DNA from: Ptiloglossa arizonensis | Lineage: Eukaryota; Arthropoda; Insecta; Hymenoptera; Colletidae | DNA: 64,000 bases | Direction: 5' to 3' | Assembly: GCF_051014685.1 (NCBI RefSeq) | Contig: NW_027478909.1 | Span: forward strand, 62,001-126,000 | In this document: positions 13,601-27,660 of the stretch, one piece after another | How the letters are laid out: each line of letters begins with the position of its first letter | Numbering within the stretch: position 1 is the stretch's first letter | Program-made: the position numbers and the translations under genes | Notes under the pieces: generated by a model | What the model was told of the DNA's origin: nothing | The model's database searches: none | The model's input: only the letters and a program-made list of their open reading frames with translations

Positions 13601-14640
13601 TATCAGACTTGCGAAAATTTTGATGGTTGCTCAACCATTCCTTAAATTCAAACTCCCATATCTCCCGAACGGATTGACGAACTCGAGAAATTCCTGTTGC
13701 ATCTGAAAGTGGAAACACGCCCGATTACAAAGATATGTGTGTTTTTCCCCTAGGCTTTTGTAGTTATTGGTTTCGTGTATCAGACTTGCGAAAATTTTGA
13801 TGGTTTCTTAACCATTCCTTATCTTCAAACTCCCATGTCTCGCGAACGGATTGACGAACTCGAGAAATTCCTGTTGCATCTAAAAGTAGGAACTCGCCCG
13901 AGTACAATGGTGTGTGTACTTTTCCCCTAGGCCATTCCAGTTATTGGTTTCGAGTATCAGACCACCGAAAATTTTGATGGTTTCTCAAGCATTCCTTAAC
14001 TTCAACCTCCCATATCTCGCGAACGGATTGACGAACTCGAGAAATTCCTGTTGCATCTGAAAGTAGATACATGCCCGATTACACTGGTGTGTGTACTTTT
14101 CCCCTAGGCCATTCCAGTTATTGGTTTCGAGTATCAGACTTGCGAAAATGTCGATGGTTTCTCAACCATTCCTTAACTTCAAACTCCCATATCTCGCGAA
14201 CGGATTGACGAACTCGAGAAATTCCTGTTGCATCTGAAAGTAGAGGCTCGCCCGATTACAAAGGTGTGAGTATCTTTCTCCTAGGCCTTTGTAGTTATTG
14301 GTTTCGAGTATCAGACTTGCGAAAATTTTGATGGTTCCTCAACCATTCCTTAATTTCAAACTCCCATATCTCGCGAAGGGATTGACGAAATCGAGAAATT
14401 CCTGTTGCATCTGAAAGCATAAGCTCGCCCGATTACAACGGTGTGTGTATTTTTCCCCTAGGCCATTTCAGTTATTCGTTTCTAGCATCAGAATTGCGAA
14501 AATCTTGATGGTTTCTCAACCATTCCTCAACTTCAAACTCCCATATCTCGCGAACGGAATGACGAACTCGTGTAATTCCTGTTGCATCTGAAAGTGGAAA
14601 CTCGCCCGATTACAAAGGTATGTGCATTTTTCCCCTAGGC
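10470..14640. repeat. Three HOR copies, spacings 1,238 bp (7-mer) and 1,591 bp (9-mer)
   Basis: A class-C monomer with ACTCGGCCGATTACAGT and CCCCAAGACCATTCC occurs at about 10,530, 11,768 and 13,359. The downstream marker CTCCCATGTC occurs at 11,001, 12,239 and 13,830. The spacings are therefore 1,238 (7 x 177 minus 1) and 1,591 (9 x 177 minus 2). Copies 2 and 3 stay collinear further, through GTAGAGGCTCG and CATAAGCTCG, to about 13,050 and 14,640. Copy 1 leaves the alignment earlier, at about 11,400. A related fourth class-C monomer lies near 15,650. Confidence 0.88.
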
Positions 14641-16029
14641 CTTTGTAGTTATTGGTTTCGAGTATCAGACTTTCGAAAATTTTGATGGTTTCTCAAGCAT
14701 TCCTTAAGTTCAAACTCCCATATCTCGCGAACGGATTGACGAACTCGAGAAATTCCTGTTGCATCTGAAAGTGGAAACACGCCCGATTGCAAAGGTATGT
14801 GTGTTTTTCCGCTAGGCTTTTGTAGTTATTGGTTTCGTGTATCAGACTTGCGAAAATTTTGATGGTTTCTTAACCATTCCTTATCTTCAAACTCCCATAT
14901 CTCGCGAACGGATTGACGAACTCGAGAAATTCCTGTTGCATCTAAAAGTAGGAACTCGCCCGATTACAATGGTGTTTGTACTTTTCCCCTAGGCCATTCC
15001 AGTTATTGGTTTCGAGTATCAGACATGCGAAAATTTTGATGGTTCCTCAACCATTCCTTAACTTCAAACTCCCATATCTCGCGAACGGATTGACGAACTC
15101 GAAAAATTCCTGTTGCATCTGAAAGTAGAGGCTCGCCCGATTACAAAGGTATGAGTATTTTTCTCCTAGGCCTTTGTAGTTATTGGTTTCGAGTATCAGA
15201 ATTGCGAAAATTTTGGGGGTTTCCCAATCATTCCTTAACTTCAAACTCCCATATCTCGCGAACGGATTGACGAACTCGAGAAATTCCTGTTGCATCTGAA
15301 AGTGGAAACTCGCCCGATTACAAAGGTATGTGCATTTTTCCCCTAGGCCTTTGTAGTTATTGCTTCGAGTATCAGACTTGCGAAAATTTTGATGGTTTCT
15401 CAAGCAATCCTTAACTTCAAACTCCCATATCTCGCGAACGGATTGACGAACTCGAGAAATTCCTGTTGCACCTGGAAGTAGAAAATCGCCCGATTACAAT
15501 GGTTTGTGTACTTTTCCCCTAGGTCGTTCCAGTTATTGGTGTCGAGTATCAGACTTGCGAAAATTTTGATGGTTGCTCAACCATTCCTTAAATTCAAACT
15601 CCCATATATCCGAACGGATTGACGAACTCGAGAAATTCCTGTTGCATCTGAAAGTAGAAACTCGGCCGATTACAGTGGTGTGTGTACTTTCCCCAAGGCC
15701 ATTCCAGTTATTCGTTTCTAGCATCAGAATTGCGAAAATCTTGATGGTTCCTCAACCATTCCTTAATTTCAAACTCCTATATCTCGCGAACGGATTGACG
15801 AAATCGGGAAATTCCTGTTGCATCTGAAAGCATAAGCTCGCCCGATTACAACGGTGTGTGTATTTTTCCCCTAGGCCATTCCAGTTATTCGTTTCTAGCA
15901 TCAGAATTGCGAAAATCTTGATGGTTTCTCAACCATTCCTCAACTTCAAACTCCCATACCTCGCGAACGGAATGACGAACTCGAGAAATTCCTGTTGCAT
16001 CTGAAAGTGGAAACTCGTCCGATTACAAA

Positions 16030-17150
16030 GGTATGTGCATTTTTCCCCTAGGCCTTTGTAGTTATTGGTTTCGAGTATCAGACTTTCGAAAATTTTGATG
16101 GTTTCTCAAGCATTCCTTAAGTTCAAACTCCCATATCTCGCGAACGGATTGACGAACTCGAGAAATTCCTGTTGCACCTGGAAGCAGAAAATCGCCCGAT
16201 TACAATGGTGTGTGTACTTTTCCCCTAGGTCATTCCAGTTATTGGTTTCGAGTATCAGACTTGCGAAAATTTTGATGGTTGCTCAACCATTCCTTAAATT
16301 CAAACTCCCATATCTCGCGAACGGATTGACGAACTCGAGAAATTCCTGCTGCATCTGAAAGTGGAAACTCGCCCGATTACAAAGGTATGAGTATTTTTCT
16401 GCTAGGCCTTTGTAGTTATTGGTTTCGAGTATCAGACTTGCGAAAATTTTGATGGTTTCTCAAGCATTCCTTAACTTCAAACTCCCATATCTCGCGAACG
16501 GAATGACGAACTCGAGAAATTCCTGTTGCATCTGAAAGTGGAAACTCGCCCGATTACAAAGGTATGTGCATTTTTCCCCTAGGCCTTTGTAGTTATTGGT
16601 TTCGAGTATCAGACTTTCGAAAATTTTGATGGTTTCTCAAGCATTCCTTAAGTTCAAACTCCCATATCTCGCGAACGGATTGACGAACTCGAGAAATTCC
16701 TGTTGCACCTGGAAGCAGAAAATCGCCCGATTACAATGGTGTGTGTACTTTTCCCCTAGGTCATTCCAGTTATTGGTTTCGAGTATCAGACTTGCGAAAA
16801 TTTTGGTGGTTGCTCAACCATTCCTTAAATTCAAACTCCCATATCTCGCGAACGGATTGACGAACTCGAGAAATTCCTGTTGCATCTGAAAGTGGAAACT
16901 CGCCCGATTACAAAGGTATGAGTATTTTTCTGCTAGGCCTTTGTAGTTATTGGTTTCGAGTATCAGACTTGCGAAAATTTTGATGGTTTCTCAAGCATTC
17001 CTTAACTTCAAACTCCCATATCTCGCGAACGGAATGACGAACTCGAGAAATTCCTGTTGCATCTGAAAGTGGAAACTCGCCCGATTACAAAGGTATGTGC
17101 ATTTTTCCCCTAGGCCTTTGTAGTTATTGGTTTCGAGTATCAGACTTTCG
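16030..17150. repeat. Trimer HOR, period 531 bp
   Basis: Two consecutive 531-bp units (3 x 177) run from about 16,065 to 17,126. They share the unusual TTTTTCTGCTAGGCC (near 16,395 and 16,926) and GCACCTGGAAGCAG. They differ at very few bases, for example GATGG against GGTGG in the third monomer (about 16,274 and 16,805). This marks a recent tandem duplication. Confidence 0.9.
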
Positions 17151-17689
17151 AAAATTTTGATGGTTTCTCAAGCATTCCTTAAGTTCAAACTCCCATATCT
17201 CGCGAACGGATTGACGAACTCGAGAAATTCCTGTTGCATCTGAAAGTGGAAACACGCCCGATTACAAAGATATGTGTGTTTTTCCCCTAGGCTTTTGTAG
17301 TTATTGGTTTCGTGTATCAGACTTGCGAAAATTTTGATGGTTTCTTAACCATTCCTTATCTTCAAACTCCCATATCTCGCGAACGGATTGACGAACTCGA
17401 GAAATTCTTGTTGCATCTAAAAGTAGGAACTCGCCCGATTACAATGGTGTGTGTACTTTTCCCCTAGGCCATTCCAGTTATTGGTTTCGAGTATCAGACC
17501 TCCGAAAATTTTGATGGTTTCTAAAGCATTCCTTAATTTCAAACTCACATATCTCGCGAACGGATTGACGAACTCGAGAAATTCCTGTTGCATCTGAAAG
17601 TAGAAACATGCCCGATTACAGTGGTGTGTTTACTTTTCCCCTAAGCCATTCCAGTTATTGGTTTCGAGTATCAGACTTGCGAAAATGTT

Positions 17690-18060
17690 GATGGTTTCTG
17701 AACCATTCCTTAACTTCAAACTCCCATATCTCGCCAACGGATTGACGAACTCGAGAAATTCCTGTTGCATCTGAGAGTGGAAACCGGCACGATTACAAGG
17801 GTATGTGTATTTTTCCCCTAGGCCTTGGTAGTTATTGGTTTCGAGTATCAGACTTGCGAAAATTTTGATGGTTCCTCAACCATTCCTTAACTTCAAACTC
17901 CCATATCTCGCCAACGGATTGACGAACTCGAGAAATTCCTGTTGCATCTGAGAGTGGAAACCGGCCCGATTACAAGGGTATGTGTATTTTTCCCCTAGGC
18001 CTTGGTAGTTATTGGTTTCGAGTATCAGACTTGCGAAAATTTTGATGGTTCCTCAACCAT
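17690..18060. repeat. Single-monomer tandem duplication
   Basis: Two adjacent monomers share GAGAGTGGAAACCGG (marker at 17,771 and 17,948, exactly 177 bp apart) and the private variant CTCGCCAACGG. They differ at only a few bases, such as GGCACG against GGCCCG. Here the duplicated unit is one monomer, unlike the multi-monomer units elsewhere. Confidence 0.85.
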
Positions 18061-18399
18061 TCCTTAACTTCAAACTCCCATATCTCGCGAACGGATTGAC
18101 GAACTCGAGAAATTCCTGTTGCATCTGAAAGTAGAGACTCGCCCGATTACAAAGGTATGAGTATTTTTCTCCTAGGCCTTTGTAGTTATTGGTTTCGAGT
18201 ATCAGACTTGCGAAAATTTTGATGGTTCCTCAACCATTCCTTAATTTCAAACTCCCATATCTCGCGAACGGATTGACGAAATCGAGAAATTCCTGTTGCA
18301 TCTGAAAGCAAAAGCTCGCCCGATTACAATGGTGTGTGTACTTTTCCCCTAGGCCATTCCAGTTATTGGTTTCGAGTATCAGACTTGCGAAAATGTTGA

Positions 18400-19800
18400 T
18401 GGTTTCTCAACCATTCCTTAACTTCAAACTCCAATATCTCGTCAACGGATTGTCGAACTCGAGAAATTCCTGTTGCATCTGAAAGTGGAAACTCGCCCGA
18501 TTACAACGGTATCTGTATTTTTCCCCTAGGCCTTTGTAGTTATTGGTTTCGAGTATCAGACTTGCGAAAATTTTGATGGTTTCTCAACCTATCCTTAATT
18601 TCAAACTCCCATATCTCACGAACGGATTGACGAACTCGAGAAATTCCTGTTGCATCTGAAAGCAGAAACTCGCCCGATTACAATGGTGTGTGCACTTTTT
18701 CCCTAGGTCATTCCAGTTATTGGTTTCGAGTATCAGACCAGCCAAAATCTTGATGGTTTCTCAACCATTCCTTAACTTCAAACTCCCATATCTCGCAAAC
18801 GGAATGACGAACTCGAGAAATTCCTATTGCATCTGAAAGTGGAAACTCGCCCGATTAAAAAGGTATGTGCATTTTTCCCCTAGGCCTATGTAGTTATTGG
18901 TTTCGAGTATCAGACTTGCGAAAATTTTGTTTGTTCCTCAAGCATTCCTTAACTTCAAGCACCCATATCTCGCGAACGGATTGACGAACTCGAGAAATTC
19001 CTGTTGCATCTGAAAGCAGAAACTCGCCCGATTACAACGGTATGTGTATTTTCCCCTAGGTCATTGTAGTTATGGGTTTCTAGCATCAGAATTGCGAAAA
19101 TTTGGATGGTTTCTCAGCCATTCCTCAACCTCGAACCCCCATATCTCGCGAACGGGATGACGAACTCGAGAAATTCCTGTTGCACCTGGAAGCAGAAAAT
19201 CGCCCGATTACAATGGTGTGTGTACTTTTCCCCTAGGTCATTCCAGTTATTGGTTTCGAGTATCAGACTTGCGAAAATTTTGATGGTTTCTCAACCATTC
19301 CTTAATTTCAAACTCCCATATCTCGCGAACGGATTGACGAACTCGAGAAATTCCTGTTGCATCTGAAAGCAGAAACTCGCCCGATTACAATGGTGTGTGT
19401 ACTTTTACCCTAGGTCATTCCAGTTATTGGTTTCGAGTATCAGACCAGCGAAAATTTTGACGGTTTCTCAAGCATTCCTTAACTTCAAACTCCCATATAA
19501 CGCGAACGGAATGACGAACTCGAGAAATTCCGATTGCATCTGAAAGTGGAAACTCGCCCGATTACAAAGGTGTGTGATTTCCCCTAGACCTTTGTAGTTA
19601 TTCGTTTCGAGTATCAAACTTGCGAAAATTTTGATCGTTCCTCAACCATTCCTTAAAATCAAACTCCCATATCTCGCGAACGGATTGACGACCTCGAGAA
19701 ATTCCTGTTGCATCTGAAAGTAGAAACTCGCCCGATTACATTGGTGTGTGTACTTTTCCCCAAGGCCATTCCAGTTACTCGTTTCTAGCATCAGAATTGC
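18400..19800. repeat. Satellite block with a distant copy about 9 kb downstream
   Basis: Private markers here recur far downstream in the same order. ACAACGGTATCTG is at about 18,503 and 27,696, CTCAACCTATCC at about 18,583 and 27,776, TTTTACCCTAGGTC at about 19,403 and 28,420, and GGTGTGTGATTTCCCC at about 19,569 and 28,585. The offset is 9,193 bp at the start and about 9,016-9,020 bp later, a change of roughly one monomer. This is a dispersed duplication within the array, not an adjacent tandem step. Confidence 0.82.
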
Positions 19801-20489
19801 GAAAATCTTGATGGATCTCAACCATTCCTTAACTTCATTCTCCCATTTCTCGCGAACGGAATGACGAACTCGAGAAATTCCTGTTGCATCTGAAAGTGGA
19901 AACTCGCCCGATTACAAAGGTATGTGCATTTTCCCCTAGTCCTTTGTAGTTATTGGTTTCGAGTATCAGACTTGCGAAAATTTTGATGGTTTCTCAAGCA
20001 TTCCTTAACTTCAAACTCCCATATCTCTCGAACGGAATGACGAACTCGAGAAATTCCTGTTGCATCTGAAAGTAGAAACTCGCCCGATTACATTGGTGTG
20101 TGTACTTTTCCCCAACGCCATTCCAGTTATTCGTTTCTAGCATCAGAATTGTGAAAATCTTGATGGTTTCTCAACCATTCCTTAACTTCAAACTCCCATA
20201 TCTCGCGAACGGAATGACGAACTCGAGAAATTCCTATTGCATCTGAAAGTGGAAACTCGCCCGATTAAAAAGGTATGTGCATTTTTCCCCTAGGCCTTTG
20301 TAGTTATTGGTTTCGAGTATCAGACTTGCGAATATTTCGATGGTTTCTCAACCATTCCTTAACTTCAAACTCCCATATCTCGCGAACGGATTGACGAACT
20401 CGAGAAATTCCTGTTGAACCTGGAAGCAGAAAATCGCCCGATTACAATGGTGTGTGTACTTTTCCCCTAGGTCATTCCAGTTATTGGTT

Positions 20490-21500
20490 TCGAGAATCAG
20501 ACAACCGAAAATTTTGATGGTTTCTCAAGCATTCCTTAACTTCATTCTCCCACTTCTCGCGAACGGATTGACGAACTTGAGAAATTCCTGTTGGATCTGA
20601 AAGTAGAAACATGCCCGATTACAATGGTGTGTGTACCTTTCCCCTAGGCCATTCCAGTTATTGGTTTCGAGTATCAGACCAGCGAAAATTTTGACGGTTT
20701 CTCAAGCATTCCTTAACTTCAAACTCCCATATCTCGCGAACGGAATGACGAACTCGAGAAATTCCTGTTGCATCTGAAAGTGGAAACTCGCCCGATTACA
20801 ACGGTATTTGTATTTTTCCCGTAGGCCTTTGTAGTTATTGGTTTCGAGTATCAGACTTGCGAATATTTTGATGGTTTCTCAACCATTCCTTAACTTCAAA
20901 CTCCCATATCTCGCGAACGGATTGACGAACTCGAGAAATTCCTGTTGCATCTGAAAGTGGAAACTCGCCCGATTACAAAGGTATGTGCATTTTCCCCTAG
21001 GCCTTTGTAGTTATTGGTTTCGAGTATCAGACTTGCGAATATTTTGATGGTTTCTCAACCATTCCTTAAATTCAAACTCCCACATCTCGCGAACGGATTG
21101 ACGAACTCGAGAAATTCCTGTTGCATCTAAAAGTAGGAACTCGGCCGATTACAATGGTGTGTGTACTTTTCCCCTAGGCCATTCCAGTTATTGGTTTCGA
21201 GTATCAGACAACCGAAAATTTTGATGGTTTCTCAAGCATTCCTTAACTTCATTCTCCCACTTCTCGCGAACGGATTGACGAACTCGAGAAATTCCTGTTG
21301 GATCTGAAAGTAGAAACATGCCCGATTACAATGGTGTGTGTACCTTTCCCCTAGGCCATTCCAGTTATTGGTTTCGAGTATCAGACCAGCGAAAATTTTG
21401 ACGGTTTCTCAAGCATTCCTTAACTTCAAACTCCCATATCTCGCGAACGGAATGACGAACTCGAGAAATTCCTGTTGCATCTGAAAGTGGAAACTCGCCC
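20490..21500. repeat. 4-mer HOR, period 707 bp
   Basis: The marker ACAACCGAAAATTTTG followed by CTCCCACTTCTCG occurs at 20,501 and 21,208, exactly 707 bp apart. The following monomers share GTTGGATCTG and GTGTACCTTTCCCC. Intervening class-B monomers carry the GCGAATATTTTGATGG variant. This is another four-monomer step with one base lost. Confidence 0.82.
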
Positions 21501-23899
21501 GATTACAAAGGTATGTGCATTTTCCCCTAGGCCTTTGTAGTTATTGGTTTCGAGTATCAGACTTGCGAAAATTTTGATCGTTCCTCAACCATTCCTTAAT
21601 TTCAAACTCCCATATCTCGCGAACGGAATGACGAACTCGAGAAATTCCTGTTGCATCTGAAAGTGGAAACTCGCCCGATTACAATGGTGTGTGTACTTTT
21701 CCCCTAGGTCATTCCAGTTATTGGTTTCGAGTATCAGACCAGCGAAAATTTTGACGGTTTCTCAAACATTCCTTAACTTCAAACTCCCATATCTCGCGAA
21801 CGGAATGACGAACTCGAGAAATTCCTGTTGCATCTGAAAGTGGAAACTCGCCCGATTACAAAGGTATGTGCATTCTCCCCTAGGCCTTTGTAGTTATTGG
21901 TTTCGAGTATCAGACTTGCGAAAATTTTGATCGTTCCTCAACCATTCCTTAAATTCAAACTCCCATATCTCGCGAACGGATTGACGAACTCGAGGAATTC
22001 CTGTTGCATCTAAAAGTAGGAACCCGCCCTATTACAATGGTGCGTGTATTTTTCCCCTAGGCATTGGTAGTTATTGGTTTCGAGTATCAGGCTTTCGAAA
22101 ATTTTGATGGTTCCTCAACCATTCCTTAACTTCAAACTCCCATATCTCGCGAACGGATTGTCGAACTCGAGAAATTCATGTTGCATCTTAAAGTAGAAAC
22201 TCGCCCGATTACAAAGATATGTGTGTTTTTCACCTAGGCCTTTGTAATTATTGGTTTCGGGTATCAGACTTGCGAAAATTTTGATAGTTTCTCAACCATT
22301 CCTTAACGTCAAACTCCCATATCTCGCGAACGGATTGACGAACTCGAGAAATTCCTGTTGCATCTGAAATAAGAAACTCGCCCGATTAGAAAGATATGTG
22401 TGTTTTTCCCCTAGGCCTTTGTAGTTATTGGTTTCGAGTATCAGACTTGCGAAAATTTTGAGGGTTTCCCAACCATTCCTTAACAACTTCAAACTCCCAT
22501 ATCTCGCGAACGGAATGACGAACTCGAGAAATTCCTGTTGCATCTGAAAGTGGAATCTCGCTCGATTACAAAGGTATCTGCATTTTCCCCTAGGCCTTTG
22601 TAGTTATTGATTTCGAGTATCAGACTTTCGAAAATTTTGATGGTTTCTCAAGCATTCCTCAACTTCAAACTCCCATATCTCGCGAACGGATTGACGAAAT
22701 CGAGAAATTCCTGTTGCATCTGAAAGCAGAAACTCGCCCGATTACAATGGTGTGTGCACTTTTCCCCAAGGCCATTCCAGTTACTCGTTCCTAGCATCAG
22801 AATTGCGAAAATCTTGATGGTTTCTCAACTATTACTTAACTTCAAACTCCCATATCTCGCGAACGGAATGACGAACTCGAGAAATTCCTGTTGCATCTGA
22901 AAGTGGAAACTCGCCCGATTACAAAGGTATGTGCATTTTTCCCCTAGGCCTTTGTAGTTATTGGTTTCGAGTATCAGACTTTCGAAAATTTTGATGGTTT
23001 CTCAAGCATTCCTTAAGTTCAAACTCCCATATCTCGCGAACGGATTGACGAACTCGAGAAATTCCTGTTGCGTCTGAAAGTAGGAACTCGTCCGATTACA
23101 ATGGTGTGTCTACTTTTCCCCTAGGCCAATCCAGTTATTGGTTTCGAGTATCAGACCACCGAAAATTTTGATGGTTTTTCATGCATTCCTTAACTTCATT
23201 ATCCCATTTCTCGCGAACGGATTGACGAACTCGAGAAATTCCTGTTGCATCTGAAAGTAGAAACATGCCCGATTACAATGGTGTGTGGACTTTTCCCCTA
23301 GGCCATTCCAGTTACTGGTTTCGAGTATCAGACTTGCGAAAATTTTGATGGTTCCTCAACCATTCCTTAACTTCAAACTCCCATATCTCGCGAACGGATT
23401 GACGAAATCGAGAAATTCCTGTTGCATCTGAAAGCAGAAACTCGCCCGATTACAACGGTATGTGTATTTTTCCCCTAGGCCGTTGTAGTTATTGGTTTCG
23501 AGTATCAGACTTGCGAAAATTTTGATAGTTTCTCAACCATTCCTTAACTTCAATCTCCCATTTCTCGCGAACGGATTGTCGAACTCGAGAAATTCCTGTT
23601 GCATCTGAAAGTAGAAACTCGCCCAATTACAATGGTGTGTGTACTTTTCCCTAAGGCCATTCCAGTTATTCGTTTCTAGCATCAGAATTACGAAAATCTT
23701 GATGGTTTCTCAACCATTCCTCAACATCAAACTCCCATATCTCGCGAACGGAATGACGAACTCGAGAAATTCCTGTTGCATCTGAAAGTGGAAACTCGCC
23801 CGATTACAAAGGTATGTGCATTTTTCCCCTAGGCCTTTGTAGTTATTGGTTTCGTGTATCAGACTTTCGAAAATTTTGATGGTTTCTCAAGCATTCCTT

Positions 23900-24960
23900 A
23901 AGTTCAAACTCCCATATTTCGCGAACGGATTGACGAACTCGAGAAATTCCTGTTGCATCTGAAAGTGGAAACACGCCCGATTACAAAGATATGTGTGTTT
24001 TTCCCCTAGGCTTTTGTAGTTATTGGTTTCGTGTATCAGACTTGCGAAAATTTTGATGGTTTCTTAACCATTCCTTAACTTCAAACTCCCATATCTCGCG
24101 AACGGATTGACGAACTCGAGAAATTCCTGTTGCATCTAAAAGTAGGAACTCGCCCGATTACAATGTTGTGTGTACTTTTCCCCTAGGCCATTCCAGTTAT
24201 TGGTTTCGAGTATCAGACCACCGAAAATTTTGATGGTTTCTCAAGCATTCCTTAACTTCATACTCCCATATCTCGCGAACGGAATGACGAACTCGAGAAA
24301 TTCCTGTTGCATCTGAAAGTGGAAACACGCCCGATTACAAAGATATGTGTGTTTCTCCCCTAGGCTTTTGTAGTTATTGGTTTCGTGTATCAGACTTGCG
24401 AAAATTTTGATGGTTCCTCAACCATTCCTTAATTTCAAACTCCCATATTTCGCGAACGGATTGACGAACTCGAGAAATTCCTGTTGCATCTGAAAGTGGA
24501 AACACGCCCGATTACAAAGATATGTGTGTTTTTCCCCTAGGCTTTTGTAGTTATTGGTTTCGTGTATCAGACTTGCGAAAATTTTGATGGTTTCTTAACC
24601 ATTCCTTAACTTCAAACTCCCATATCTCGCGAACGGATTGACGAACTCGAGAAATTCCTGTTGCATCTAAAAGTAGGAACTCGCCCGATTACAATGGTGT
24701 GTGTACTTTTCCCCTAGGCCATTCCAGTTATTGGTTTCGAGTATCAGACCACCGAAAATTTTGATGGTTTCTCAAGCATTCCTTAACTTCATACTCCCAT
24801 ATCTCGCGAACGGAATGACGAACTCGAGAAATTCCTGTTGCATCTGAAAGTGGAAACACGCCCGATTACAAAGATATGTGTGTTTCTCCCCTAGGCTTTT
24901 GTAGTTATTGGTTTCGTGTATCAGACTTGCGAAAATTTTGATGGTTCCTCAACCATTCCT
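23900..24960. repeat. Trimer HOR, period 531 bp (second, independent)
   Basis: The markers CCCATATTTCGCG (23,911 and 24,442) and GTTTCTCCCC (24,351 and 24,882) both recur exactly 531 bp apart. The unit contains two class-D monomers and one class-A monomer, so it is not the same trimer as the one near 16-17 kb. Confidence 0.87.
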
Positions 24961-25199
24961 TAATTTCAAACTCCCATATCTCGCGAACGGATTGACGAAA
25001 TCGAGAAATTCCAGTTGCATCTGAAAGCAGAAACTCGCCCGATTACAACGGTGTGTGTATTTTTCCCCTAGGCCATTGTAGTTATTGGTTTCCAGTATCA
25101 GACTTGCGAAAATTTTGATAGTTTCTCAACCATTCCTTAACTTCAATCTCCCATTTCTCGCGAACAGATTGACGAGCTCGAGAAATTCCTGTTGCATCT

Positions 25200-27660
25200 G
25201 AAAGTAGAAACTCGCCCGAATACAAAGATATGTGTGTTTTTCTCCTAGGCCTGTGTAGTTATTGGTTTCGGGTATCAGACTTGCGAAAATTTTGATAGTT
25301 TCTCAACCATTCCTTAACCTCAAACTCCCATATCTCGCGAACGGATTGACGAACTCGAGAAATTCCTGTTGCTCCTGGAAGCAGAAAATCGCCCGATTAC
25401 AATGGTGTGTGTACTTTTCCCCTAGGTCATTCCAGTTATTGGTTTCGAGTATCAGACTTGCGAAAATTTTGATGGTTGCTCAACCATTCCTTAAATTCAA
25501 ACTCCCATATCTCGCGAACGGATTGACGAACTTGAGAAATTCCTGTTGCATCTGAAAGTGGAAACTCGCCCGATTACAAAGGTATGAGTATTTTTCTCCT
25601 AGGCCTTTGTAGTTATTGGTTTCGAGTATCAGAATTGCGAAAATTTTGATGGTTTCTCAAGCATTCCTTATCTTCAAACTCCCATATCTCGCGAACGGAA
25701 TGACGAACTCGAGAAATTCCTGATGCATCTGAAAGTGGAAACTCGCCCGATTACAAAGGTATGTGCATTTCCCCCTAGGCCTTTGTAGTAATTGGTTTCG
25801 AGTATCAGACTTTCGAAAATTTTGATGGTTTCTCAAGCATTCCTTAAGTTCAAACTCCCATATCTCGCGAACGGATTGACGAACTCGAAAAATTCCTGTT
25901 GCACCTGAAAGTAGAAACTCGTCCGAATACAAAGGTATGTGTGTTTTTCACCTAGGCCTGTGTAGTTATTGGTTTCGGGTATCAGACTTGCGAAAATTTT
26001 GATAGTTTCTCAACCACTCCTAAACCTCAAACTCCAATATCTCGCGAACGGATTGACGAACTCGAGAAATTCCTGTTGCACCTGGAAGCAGAAAATCGCC
26101 CGATTACAATGGTGTGTGTACTTTTCCCCTAGGTCATTCCGGTTATTGGTTTCGAGTATCAGACTTGCGAAAATTTTGATGGTTGCTCAACCATTCCTTA
26201 AATTCAAACTCCCATATCTCGCGAACGGATTGACGAACTCGAGAAATTCCTGTTGCATCTGAAAGTGGAAACTCGCCCGATTACAATGGTATGAGTATTT
26301 TTCTCCTAGGCCTTTGTAGTTATTGGTTTCGAGTATCAGACTTGCGAAAATTTTGATGGTTTCTCAAGCATTCCTTATCTTCAAACTCCCATATCTCGCG
26401 AACGGAATGACGAACTCGAGAAATTCCTGTTGCATCTGAAAGTGGAAACTCGCCCGATTACAAAGGTATGTGCATTTTCCCCTAGGCCTTTGTAGTTATT
26501 GGTTTCGAGTATCAGACTTTCGAAAATTTTGATGGTTTCTCAAGCATTCCTTAAGTTCAAACTCCCATATCTCGCGAACGGATTGACGAACTCGAAAAAT
26601 TCCTGTTGCATCTGAAAGTGGAAACTCGCCCGATTACAAAGGTATGTGCATTTTCCCCTAGGCCTTTGTAGTAATTGGTTTCGAGTATCAGACTTTCGAA
26701 AATTTTGATGGATTCTCAAGCATTCCTTAAGTTCAAACTCCCATATCTCGCGAACGGATTGACGAACTCGAAAAATTCCTGTTGCACCTGGAAGCAGAAA
26801 ATCGCCCGATTACAATGGTGTGTGTACTTTTCCCCTAGGTCATTCCAGTTATTGGTTTCGAGTATCAGACTTGCGAAAATTTTGATGGTTGCTCAACCAT
26901 TCCTAAAATTCAAACTCCCATATCTCGCGAGCGTATTGACGAACTCGAGAAATTCCTGTTGCATCTGAAAGTGGAAACTCGCCCGATTACAAAGGTATGA
27001 GTATTTTTCTCCTAGGCCTTTGTAGTTATTGGTTTCGAGTAACAGACTTTCGAAAATTTTGATGGTTTCTCAAGCATTCCTTAAGTTCAAACTCCCATAT
27101 CTCGCGAACGGATTGACGAACTCGAAAAATTCCTGTTGCATCTGAAAGTAGAAACACGTCCGATTACAAAGATATGTGTGTTTTTCCCCTAGGCTTTTGT
27201 AGTTATTGGTTTCGTGTATCAGACTTGCGAAAATTTTGATGGTTTCTTAACCATTCCTTAACTTCAAACTCCCATATCTCCCGAACGGATTGACGAACTC
27301 GAGAAATTCCTGTTGCATCTGAAAGTGGAAACTCGCCCGATTACAATGGTATGAGTATTTTTCTCCTAGGCCTTTGTAGTTATTGGTTTCGAGTATCAGA
27401 CTTGCGAAAATTTTGATGGTTTCTCAAGCATTCCTTATCTTCAAACTCCCATATCTCGCGAACGGAATGACGAACTCGAGAAATTCCTGTTGCATCTGAA
27501 AGTGGAAACTCGCCCGATTACAAAGGTATGTGCATTTTCCCCTAGGCCTTTGTAGTTATTGGTTTCGAGTATCAGACTTTCGAAAATTTTGATGGTTTCT
27601 CAAGCATTCCTTAAGTTCAAACTCCCATATCTCGCGAACGGATTGACGAACTCGAAAAAT
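25200..27660. repeat. 4-mer (707/706 bp) and 6-mer (1,060 bp) HOR cluster
   Basis: A pair of monomers with GGTTTCGGGTATCAG then CTGGAAGCAGAAAATCG recurs at about 25,262 and 25,969 (707 bp). A related pair follows 706 bp later at about 26,675. In addition ACAATGGTATGAGTA occurs at about 26,283 and 27,343, which is 1,060 bp or six monomers. The two periods overlap, so several rounds of copying affected the same segment. Similar pairs return at about 29,675 and 34,450. Confidence 0.8.
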